The notes under the pieces were generated by a model. It made no database searches, was not told the DNA's origin, and worked only from the letters and a program-made list of their open reading frames with translations. Of a stretch of 64,000 nucleotides of DNA, positions 44,471-54,542 are shown in pieces. Origin of the DNA: Thalassia testudinum (lineage: Eukaryota; Streptophyta; Magnoliopsida; Alismatales; Hydrocharitaceae); NCBI GenBank assembly GCA_037157565.1, contig JAZHRO010000055.1:37355001-37419000 (forward strand), in the 5' to 3' direction. Both the position numbers and the translations under genes were made by a program. How positions within the stretch are numbered: position 1 is the stretch's first letter; every line of letters begins with the position of its first letter.

Positions 44471-45670
44471 GAAAATATGCCTATTAATTTTTTTAGGAAA
44501 TTTATATTATTTTTATGTTATTTTTGAAGCTTTTCTGAATTGCTAACCTTATTTCTATTTGCGTGCAAAATTAAACGAACACAACACAAGCGCATGACGG
44601 AGGGGATATTTTTTGTAGACCTTGACGCCACCTAGAGGACAGCAACAGGTGCACGTGGGCCTTGATCCCACACGTGTGGATGGAGGATTGGCGACCAGAG
44701 ACATTTGTTTGCTTCTTTTAGATTTAGATCAGGCTAGATAGACATTAGCATTTAATTTATGTCTTGTGTACCCTTGTTGGGTATTCTTAGGAACGTGTTC
44801 TCAGTACTTTTTATTTCCTTTTGCTCTTGTATGTGGGAGCATCTTTCGGGAGTGTGTTCCCATTTTATTTAGATTATAGGATTATTTGAATTGTTTGAAC
44901 TACACATTAGTTAGCTAAATTAGATTAGGTTTGTTTGCTTATCAAAAAAAAAAAAATGAACTACCTGCTAGAAACTGCATATCTTTAGGGCAACCATCTA
45001 GGATTGAATGAGCAGCATCTAGTTTATCTTTACTACATTGCATACATCCCTGCATTGAAGAAAGTTGGAGTAAGGTATGTCTTCTCTTAAGCATCAATTA
45101 CTTGTCATGCATCTGCATTAGACTTAAATCTAAGATCACTAAAGTCTTTGAATCTAATTAACTCAGTGGTCACTTTAAAAATTGGGACTGCTAAGAGGTT
45201 GGACCTTAAAATCAGTGACTTTAAATTGCTTGCAAAAGGATTTGATTGCGAGATTTTAAAATACAAAACGTGAACATGTGTTGCGCACCTGAGACATTGC
45301 GTACATTACACATAAGGTCACTAGATAAATTTCTACCTCTCCTCTTTTACACCATAAGGGAAGTTAGTCGGAAATCAACAAGCCTATCCATCAAGTTACC
45401 TTGGTTCCTTGTGCATGGGCTCGATTTGAGGCTTCCATCCCTTGCGAGTAGGTTGTAGGCACCAACGAAGGTCGGCCTAGGAAGCATAATCCTTGCAAAA
45501 CTTGTTTAGCCACCAACTGAACACTTAATTCTAAGAGCTAGAATCTACTAAAAATAGATCCTATTATATTTGCATTTGTTTTGACAGTGGTAGAACTCTT
45601 TAGAAAGTTTCTACTTTTGTTCTGATTTCTTCTAAGTCCTAAGAGAGTTTAACCTGTTTGACTTAAAGAA
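44471..45670 (+). other. Element B leader
   Basis: About 1.2 kb with no supported frame, comparable in length to the leader of A. It includes an A-run at about 44944-44956. Confidence 0.6.
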
Positions 45671-47493
45671 ATGGACTATCCTTACTCCTATAATTTTAAG
45701 CAGGATCCCATGCCTCGAGCATATCCATCCTTTGATGGGTACAATGATAATTCATGGGATCAATCATATTCCTATCCTGGGAGTGCTGGCCCGATAACTC
45801 CCACTTTTGAGTAAAGCCTAGGAGTGGGATTTTCCACCCTTGGAATCCCTACTACTATGCAAACACCCAACCCTCCCACCCTTTATGATTTTCCTTATTG
45901 AGGTTGGACTGATACCCCTAGGAAACTAAAGCCTGAGACTGATCATCCTCCCCAATCTGACAGTAGCCTCTCCTCTTTTATGATAAAAATGCAAAAGCAA
46001 TAAAAAGAAATGATGGAGTCTATGGGAGAGATGTTGAGGAATAGTCAACAATTGAATGAGCAAATTCGTCAGCTTAGCTACTCTCTTACTAATGATTCTG
46101 ATCCCTACTCGTACAACCGTAATCATCAACAAGATTCTGAGGAAACAACGGACAATAGGGATCCCGTTTTGAGTAGCTGTCACGTAGACTCTTCCCATGA
46201 GACACGGCCACTAGAGGAGAACTATCTTAATGATTATCCACCTGAGCTATATTGGAGTCAAAAGAAATGGGAGATGGTACCTCTTGAGGACTTTGACTCC
46301 ATTGATAGTATTTTTCTTACCATTGACAACCCAGGTCAAGGTCTTATTGTTCATATCACTTCCCCTATTAATCATCTGGTGGAACCCCATTCTACCCTTA
46401 GTGAGCCTAATCTTGACCCTCTACTTAGGGAATTAACACCTACCAATCAGCATTCTGAAGATTTAAATGCGCCCAATGAAGGTGACCCTAAGAGAATGGA
46501 GGATGAATTGAATCAATTTTGGTTTCAAGGATACAAATACTCTATTTTAGAGGAGGATGATGACCCAACGAAGGAACCCGGACTGAGAGTTTGGAGTGAA
46601 TCTTGAGGGGATTATGTGTTATTTGAAGACTTACCCCCCGAGGATAGTAATGATTTGGTAAAATTCGGATCCCTTCCTACTTTTGATTTTGAAAATCATC
46701 CTCCGCAAAATCATGAGTTGATATTGGAGGAGGACGAACACAATAGTGAGAAGCTTAGGGGAGACTCTCGGGCCAATACACATCAATTGAGGATTTATGC
46801 CCCTAGAAGAACAAAGAATTTAGTAATATAGGCTTTCTCCATAACACTAAAGATGATAATCCTCCTAAAGATATTAAGGATAATGAAGTAGCACACAAAG
46901 TCCCCGGAAAGGATGTAATTGACAAGAAAGAACCCGAGGATGGATTTGATGATAATTCTAATCTGGCTACTTCTCAGGAAACCCAACTATTGTCAAAGCA
47001 TGTTAATCATGAGTTTACTAATGAGATATTGAATTCTATTTATGACTCATTTATTGTAGAGGAGCAGTTGGAGGTTCATAAAATAATGAAGTTATGTAAG
47101 GATGTGGAAGATGAATTCTTATTGGGAATGGAACCTAAACAAACTAAGCCCTCTTTGGACTTAATAATTACCACCCAATCACTCAAGCAACCTGTAGATT
47201 CCTTACCTAATCCTCGGCTTAGGTCTCTGCTCATATACATTCTTTCTGGGGAGAATATTAAGCCAATACATCCTCGGGTAGAATGGCAAGTGTGGATTGA
47301 TGCTTGTACTTTTAGTCTCGTCATTCAAGGTTTTGAAATTATTATGTTTATATCTTTTAAAATCCTTCCTACTTTGGAGGATCCTTGTTATCCTCCACCT
47401 ATTCCATTTCAAGAAGTCCCTTCTTCTGTTGCTCTTTTCCCTAGACCTCTCCAGGTAGCTTGCGAGATTCTTTGCTTTCATGTCTTTTGGTGA
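45671..47493 (+). pseudogene. Unknown acidic ORF of non-autonomous element B, decayed
   Basis: Starts MDYPYSYNFKQDPM at 45671 and stays in one frame, through stops at 45812, about 45899, 46001, 46604 and 46829, to about 46830. It continues in another frame at 46990-47493. The layout parallels the 609-codon ORF of A: a Tyr/Pro/Asn-rich start with NDNSWDQSYSYPG, a helical stretch (MMESMGEMLRNSQQLNEQIRQL), then long acidic Asp/Glu/Pro segments. Past its end, LHHRLANICGYL near 47510 resembles LHHNLVHICGPL near the end of A's frame. No domain is recognised, and gag or pol similarity is absent. I infer the two frames are distant relatives. Confidence 0.55.
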
Positions 47494-47589
47494 GCATTTG
47501 GGATAACGTTGCATCATCGGCTCGCCAACATCTGTGGCTACCTATTTTCTAGGCCCGCACTGTTACACATATTCTTAGGGCCTAGCTCT

Positions 47590-47680
47590 TTCTGTCTGGA
47601 ACCAGACTTACAGGTTCCCTATAAGTCTGGCTGTCAACAGAAAATGCAGCACTTGTTGGGAGGCAACCCAACGTCCAGAA
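47590..47680 (+). promoter_or_regulatory. Post-ORF structured motif of B
   Basis: The GTCTGGCTGTCAAC-like stretch is followed by GCACTTGTTGGGAGGCAACC, in which TTGGG-AGGC-AACCCAA forms a hairpin (about 47656-47671). This is the form of the motif commonly found after pol in Athila-type elements, although no pol precedes it here. Confidence 0.7.
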
Positions 47681-47730
47681 TAACGCCTTCTTCAGGTGAT
47701 TTCCTTCCTTTCTCCTCCTGTTTTAATTTT

Positions 47731-47766
47731 ACAATGACGACATTGTAGGATTTAGGAATGGGGGGT
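47731..47766 (+). promoter_or_regulatory. Hairpin and internal polypurine tract of B
   Basis: ACAATG-ACGA-CATTGT (47731-47746), then TTAGGAATGGGGGGTG (47752-47766). The loop has one change from A, C and E. Confidence 0.75.
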
Positions 47767-49272
47767 GCATTTTGCATTTTTAGGCAGTATTCATGCATTT
47801 AGGTTAGTTGCATTAAAAAAAAAAATCTTGAGCTGAATTGGTTAGTCCCATGCAGAAGAATGTTATAAAGGAGGTGTCATTGAAGAGTTTCTTCTTAAAT
47901 TATTTCTGAGTTTAGAATCTAGTACATTCACTTGCACATAGACTGGGTAATGGATCTTTGAAGAAAATCAATAAGTATTTTTAGTCGACTAAATCCTTGG
48001 ATAATTTGAAGGGAGTTAGGAAAACTATCTTCTATTTAGATCTACCTAATATTTGTGAGAAGAAAGTAGAGATATTACTGGTGCGCTAAGTTTAGTGCAA
48101 GGACTTTTAAGTTCTACATAATTAGATGATGATACTTCAGAGTTAGGCATAATTTTCGCTCTCTATTCCTGTGTGCAAATATTGTGTGCATTCTTGAGAA
48201 TCACCAAATAAAGTAGATACACAGAGATTGAGTTCTAATAAAACTATGACTATGGTGGATGATTACAACCATCCTTCATAGAGTCCTCGGCTAAAGGAGG
48301 GTAGTAATGTCAAAGGTCAGAAATACGATTGTCCTATCCATTCTTTCCCATTGCCAAGAGTAGTCACTTCCACCAAATAAGCCACACAATATCCTCTTGA
48401 CCATCATCATTCCTAATAATGCCTCCTAAATAAAAGTATCCATCATTTTGTGTTAGTAGTTGAAAGAAAAAAAGAAGAAGAAGAGAGAAGAAAAAAAAAG
48501 GAATTATGTATATTTAGAAAAAAATTAAAAAAAAAAGAAAAAAAAGAGAGAAAAAGAAAAAGAAAAGAGTATGAGTTTGGAGTTTCATCTCTTGTCATTT
48601 TTTTTATTATATATCGATGTTTTTAAAGCAACAACAAAAACACCCACTGCAATCAACCAAATATGACCCATACCTACTTTTTAGTATTTCTGATTGCCCG
48701 AATACTGGCAGAGGTCCTCTTAGTTGTAGGGTTATTAGGACTTTAATTGAAGTGTGAATACCATGTGAGGCCACCAAATATTTGGTACATTTACAAAATC
48801 TGGTAAGATATGTGATCTCAGAAAACAAAGAAAAAGAAAAAGAGAAGAGCGAGTGAGTGAGCGTAAGGGAACGCAAAGAGAGCACAATTTTTAGCCTATT
48901 TTTGCGTTGTCTTGTTTAATAGTCTAGAGATCTAAAGTCTACAATACTAGACTACATGTAGTACCAGATGAGTGTGAGCCACCAAATATAAATTCATTCA
49001 ACTCAGTGTCTCCTACCTAAGCCAAAAAGCCAGGGTCAAATTATAGGTCATTTGATGCTTTATCCCTGAGGGAAATAGTTGCCTATCCTGATAGAATTAT
49101 ATCAAGGGTGAAGTACGAACTTCAAATGTGAGTTGGCTTTTCACTTAGATCTGTTGCATAGGCTACTATCACTTCACATTTCTCTAGATCTCTAAATTTT
49201 TGGAATAAGGAAAGGAGAAATCTCTTGGTTACTTCCATTGTTTTCAATTTTTCTCAGGACTAGCAAAACTTA
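47767..49272 (+). other. Element B 3' region between polypurine tracts
   Basis: Noncoding. It includes a purine-rich GAAA stretch at about 48468-48570 and a second at about 48820-48870. Confidence 0.6.
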
Positions 49273-49286
49273 GGCATGGGGGCATT
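49273..49286 (+). promoter_or_regulatory. 3' polypurine tract of B
   Basis: GGCATGGGGGCATT touches the right LTR. ACTAGCAAAACT just upstream is half of the hairpin seen in A and E. Confidence 0.8.
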
Positions 49287-51127
49287 TGATAAGTCCACTT
49301 TCGTGGACCATTATTTGACCTAAGTACTCTTTAATTAGTTGATCTTAATTGTTAAGTAGGAGTTAAATGGCAATTCACCTTAGTCTACATATAATTTTAT
49401 GCGTTAATTTTACATTTAATAACATATGATATGGTCTATTTGTTGAATGCAGGCTAGGTGCAAGGGTTAGACATCCATTTTGCTTATATAAGATGTCTGG
49501 AGCTCAAATCAGATATCTACAAACTACCATCGTAGACCCCCTGAAGTCTACATTTTTTAAGACGTCTGATATTTTTATCGGACGTCTAATGATTAACGGA
49601 TAGAACTTATCCTTTTGTTCCAACCACTCTCAATCTTCGCGAGTGGTTAGAGAATTCGGCCGTAGAAAACAATCAGAGAGAATTCAAAAGGAGAGCGGGC
49701 CATCCTAAGGAGGAGATATCTTCTCCCCCTGGCGGGGACATCTTCGATCACCTCCATTCGCTCCACCGCACACCAAGCGTACACCGTGGAACCCAGCGTG
49801 CACCATGGCCTGAGCGAACTCCACCATCGTTTTTCCCTGCAGTGGTATAGCACACCATTATCCTATAGCCAAACAACACCAAATCCTCGCAGCCAAACCC
49901 CATTCGCCTCTTCTTCATCTTCTTCCTCTTCTCCTTCACAGAGCAAACCACCCATCACCACCCTCTCCACTATTCACCATCTCCCTCAGAAGAACCCACC
50001 ACCATTAACTATTCCCCTCACCACAAAGCACCTCTTGCACGCCGCCACACCCACCGTGTGCCACAAGCCGCTCACGCACCTTGCACGCGTGCCATCGCAC
50101 CACCATCCTTGCGTGCACGCAATGCTACCACAACCACCATCACCACCACCAACTCCTCACTGTCGTTCCTCCTGCCCTTCCACATCCACCATGCAACCCC
50201 TATCCTCCATCTTCTTCCTCTTCATTTCCTTCTTCTTCTTCCTTACTACTGCACCACCACAAAGGAACCCAACACGCAGGCCTCCACTCCTCTGCGCAAC
50301 CATCATCATAGGCCTCAATTCTCCTCGCCTACCATGCCACCGACCTCCCCTCAACGCTGCAAACATGACCAAGTCCTCAATCGCGCCAACCGTGATCCAC
50401 TATCACGTAGCAACAGGCCGTCGCCAGCGAGCTTCTCCTCCGTCGGCCAGCCACCTCCAGCCATCTCCATCAATGCCGCGACCTCGATTAGATCAGCCTC
50501 GTCTTCGTCAACCTCCCTCGCACGTCAACAGGCCCCTGGTGCTCCATCCCATGTGCGAGGAGGAGAGAGGCAAAATGCTCTGTTTTGAACTTCATTAATA
50601 ATTACGAATCTTACCATTGCCACTTTACTATTACTTTATTTAATAAATTAATATATTGAAAGGAAATTGCATGAATATCCCTCTATTTTTTATTAATTAC
50701 TTATGGCTAAATTCTCCTCATGAATGATATTAAATATGGGATATTAGATATAGTGAATAGGCTCTGTCTTGTAGGAAATTAATATTTACGGTGTTACTTG
50801 TATCAAGATCACTATTTTGCAAGGTATTATATTATGGTGATTTTTCACGTGCACACTTACATTATTGATTAATTGTTTAGATTGAGAACTTATGTTGAAA
50901 ATAAGTTGCATTAGTTAGTATGCGCACCTAATGATATTCCTAAATAAGCGAGGCACCATTCACGAGTTTGATAGGCTAATTCCTCCTTGTGGAGATGACC
51001 TAACTATTTTCATGGTTAGATTTTGAATATTAAATGTTTTGAAAAGTGACTTTCTACCACATGAATACATACAACGACATGACATTTTATGTTAAGATTT
51101 TTATCAAAAATGAAGATCGTTATTTCA
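49287..51127 (+). repeat. Element B right LTR (3' LTR)
   Basis: 1841 bp, the fuller copy. U3 tip hairpin GTCCAC-TTTC-GTGGAC (49293-49308). TATA-like CTTATATAAG at 49483-49492. The 270-codon frame at 49786-50598 is Pro/His/Ser-rich simple sequence, not a gene. Confidence 0.9.
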
Positions 51128-51132
51128 GTGTT
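51128..51132. repeat. Right target-site duplication of B (GTGTT)
   Basis: Exact partner of 43008-43012. The protease frame of C resumes just beyond. Confidence 0.92.
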
Positions 51133-51628
51133 TCCTATCATGCAAGAAGGAAGAGGGGTGCCTACGTCTTTCTTCTTAATAGGGAGGTTTGAAATAAAGG
51201 AACTCACTTGTTCCAAGAGAATAACAGGATCACTCCCTTTCTGAATTCTAGCCTTACGCTTAGGTGTACATAAGTCTTTCAAAAACTTGGTGTAAGGAGG
51301 AATGTAGCGAATTGCATAAAACAAGGGGATGTTTATATGGACTTGCTCAAAGAGCTTAAGCAGATCCTCCTCAAGTGCCATAATAGGTTTCTTCTTCTTT
51401 TCTCCACTCTTCTTTTCTAAGGCCTCTAGAAAAGATATAGAGGTGGTGGTAGGAGGATCAATCAAAGGCTCGAAAGAGTCAGGAACAGGTGAATTAGCAG
51501 AAGGAGTGGAAGGTCCAGGTTGAGATGTAGAAGTCAGTAAGGGTGGATCAGATGTGCTTCTACCACTCCTAGTAGTGACGGCATTTAAATCAGATTGCGG
51601 CGTAGACAATAAATCAGGATGAGGTATG
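51133..51628 (-). pseudogene. gag: Gag end and gag-protease linker of C
   Basis: The minus-strand frame has LNAVTTRSGR, the Athila gag mark, then ALEEDLLKLFEQVHINIPL, FLKDLCTPKRKARI and PLPSCMIGNTE, which joins the protease at 43012. The Gln in LFEQVHI is the position of the TAG in E. Gag upstream of this point resumes at 58730 beyond solo LTR D. Confidence 0.88.
51624..51628. repeat. Left target-site duplication of D (GTATG)
   Basis: Recurs at 58730-58734. The gag frame reads through when D and one copy are removed. Confidence 0.85.
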
Positions 51629-54537
51629 TGGTCGTGCTACTCCTCAAGTTAGTTAATTTTGCTTAATTAAGAGTAGAAGAAAGTAACTTAAGTTAACTCA
51701 AAATTGTGTTGGTTGAGTAGTATAGGGTCGAATTAACCTAATATTTTAGATTTTTTTTAACTGGTTGAGTCCAGGTCATTCGCTGAGAGGTATACATTAT
51801 TTTAAATTCACCAATTAATTCTAAATATCTTATAGGTATAGGAGGTATAATTAAGTTAATTTTAATAGCATGAATTTTGCAAAATGATTTAAATTGAGGA
51901 ACTATGCAAAATTCCATATGAAATCACATTAACAACATTTAAATTCTCTATTTATTTCAAAAGAATTAAGGTAAATAATAGTTTATCTAAACAAAGTATG
52001 CCTTATTACAATAGTTGAAAGCAAAAAGAAATTAAAACTATAGTAAGAAAAATAATTTCTTTTCCTTTTTATTCTTCAGCCTCTCTCTCTCTTTTCTTCT
52101 TCTTCTTTCTTTCTCTCTTTCTCTATCTTTTTTTTACTTCTTTCTTATTCTCTCTCGAGCTTCCTTTCTTTTCCTTAAGCTTCTCTTCTCTTCTACTCTG
52201 CCTTTCTTCTTTCTTTTTCCTTTCTTCCTTTCCTTCTTCCCTTAGTCTCCTTCTTCCTTACCTTAGTGATTTTTCCCTTCAGCATTTAGCCTTCAGCCTT
52301 CTTTCTTTAACCTCTTTCCTTAGCATCTGTACTTAGCCATCAGCTCTTTCTGCTCCTTAGCTCTTCCTTTGAACTATCACTGAACTGGGTTTTTTCTCTT
52401 TTCCTCACCCAAAAATTGGTTTTTGGTTTGCGGCTCAGACCTTTCGAGGATACGCAGCACCCTTTACAGGGTAGGACCAAACCCTACTAGGTCCTCACCT
52501 GATTTAGTTTAATTTGGTTTATTTTCGATTTATTTTCTAGAGCCAAACCGGCCTAACCGCCTCCCAGGCCTTGCCCTCCCAGGGCCACACACATCTCACG
52601 CCCACACAGGTGCACACCTGCAGGCACACACACTCGCATATGCTCATTCGTAACCGGTATCCGTGCGTCGAGCACTGATGACTGAGGAGAGTAAAGAAAA
52701 AATCCTTTTTATGCTAAGCCGGGCGTGCAAGGGTTTCTGATGTGGGACTAAGATCTCCCCTTCCAGAGCTGAATTCAATTAAGGATATCTCCTAGCTAAG
52801 AGTTCCAAATCAAGCGAACCAAAGCTTGTTGGAAAGCTCTTGAGTAGCTCTACAAGATTATAGAGTCAATTTAATATTAAGGGGAAGATTTCCTCTTCAA
52901 TTTGAAGGGCAAAGTTATGGATTTCCTACGCTATATTTATGCCTGGAAGTGAAATTAAAGCTACAAAGTCTATAGATTGGACTTTACTCTCTCAATAAGG
53001 CTTTAAATGGGTTCTACAGTTAATTCCGCAGTTGCTGGAATGGGTATTGAGCTCTCAACATCTTCAGGAAACGTAGAGAAACTTTAAGCATCTTTGAAAG
53101 CTTTAGAGACTGACATTAAACATGAAAAAGTTGTAATAGACAGCTAAGACCATATCCAATTGATTTAAACAGATTCTAAGGGTTATAACAAACTCATTTG
53201 GGCAGAAATCATGATCAAATCTCATCCAAAGATCATTGCCAACATCTTGGGTTCAAAAATAACCCAAACTAACAACCAAATTAGCTATCTGAGCTCATCC
53301 AATTCTCTCTAAAATCGTTCAACAGAATCTTAGAATCAATCAAGCTTCTCAATTTAACAAATTGAGCTCAGAATCAAAGTCTTAAGTTCAGGTTTGACTA
53401 AAAGGTTCAAAATTTGACTTTCTGTTTTAAGCCTCTTTACAAGAAATTAAAGCCTAAGATAAGATCCTTTCAACCTCAGGAACTCACTCAACCCGTTGAA
53501 CAGATGATTGAACCTAAGAAACTAGGGTTCCAGGCTCATCGCCTGAACTCTAAATATGCTTTGTTCATCAGAAGAGTTAGAAGGTTGTTACACTAATTTG
53601 AAGGAAAAATTAACTTCAGTGCATTGCACTAAAGCTTCTAGATCCATCAAATGCCTCTTTAAGTATTCTGTCAGACTTCTCCAACTCCGCTGGAGTTGGA
53701 GAAGACAAATCAGTAATCCAAGCTCCAGTCATTAAATCTTCAAATAAAAGACCTCAAATTAATCAGTGATCAAAGTTACATCAATCTGGAGCTTCTCATC
53801 AACTTCTATAGGTTGAAGATCAAATTTCACTCGTCCGAGCTCGCCAGAGCTCCGGTGAGTCCAGAAAAAGATGAAAATCATGTACAGAGAGAAAAATCAT
53901 GCCATTTTTTATTTAAAAAGGTCCCTGAGGTCACCAGGAACCTCAGGATTGCATTAAATTCCTCATTAACTCATTAAATGTAAGATTTGGTAGTGAATTC
54001 AATTTGAATGAAAATTGAGTCGATTAAGGCACAGGACTTGATCTTCCACTCAGATGAGTGGTCAAGACAAGTCAAAGAAGGCTTGCAATCATAAATATAT
54101 GTATAATTTTAAGTTTTAACTACTCCTGAGCCGCCATTGACAGCGAGCTCAGGAGCTTAGATAAAATTAGGCTTTTACATTACATATGATAATTAATCAA
54201 ATTCAGATGATAATTAGGATCCTTTAATGATGAGTGAGTGATGGAGGATCAGATGGAGGTGGAATTATGTCAACTACTACTACCATGGACAGTAGGAGTA
54301 GTTGATGAAGGTGGATTGTGGATTAGGTGAATTAGTGATCATATTAGAGATTAAATGTGTTAGAAATGATCGTGAATGATAGATGAAGGTGGACAGTGGA
54401 TTCTGACAAGCTCAAGAGCTCGCCGGAGTCGAAGAAGATGATCTTGAGAATTCTGACATTACACTAAACTACCTACCTAGCTAACTATCTAGGCTACTCT
54501 ACTCCTACTCCTACTCCTACTCCTATCCTACTATTAC

Positions 54538-54542
54538 CTGGA
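54538..54542. repeat. Left target-site duplication of F (CTGGA)
   Basis: Recurs at 57672-57676 after ...CGTTATCA. Confidence 0.92.

Larger units (their letters stand above)
43013..51127 (+). mobile_element. Element B: non-autonomous LTR element with a decayed unknown ORF
   Basis: 8115 bp, plus strand, TSD GTGTT. Left LTR 43013-44450, primer site 44453-44470, unknown frame 45671-47493, post-ORF structured motif, internal and 3' polypurine tracts, right LTR 49287-51127. No gag or pol domain is visible. The general plan is that of A, although the LTR sequences are unrelated. The left LTR is about 400 bp shorter than the right because of an internal deletion at about 43380. It has many stops in the frame and a diverged primer site, so it is inactive. 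Confidence 0.9.

Noticed and set aside
49786..50598. 270-codon Pro/His/Ser frame
   Set aside because: Inside the right LTR of B. The left LTR has lost the first half of it, and overlapping frames are also open.
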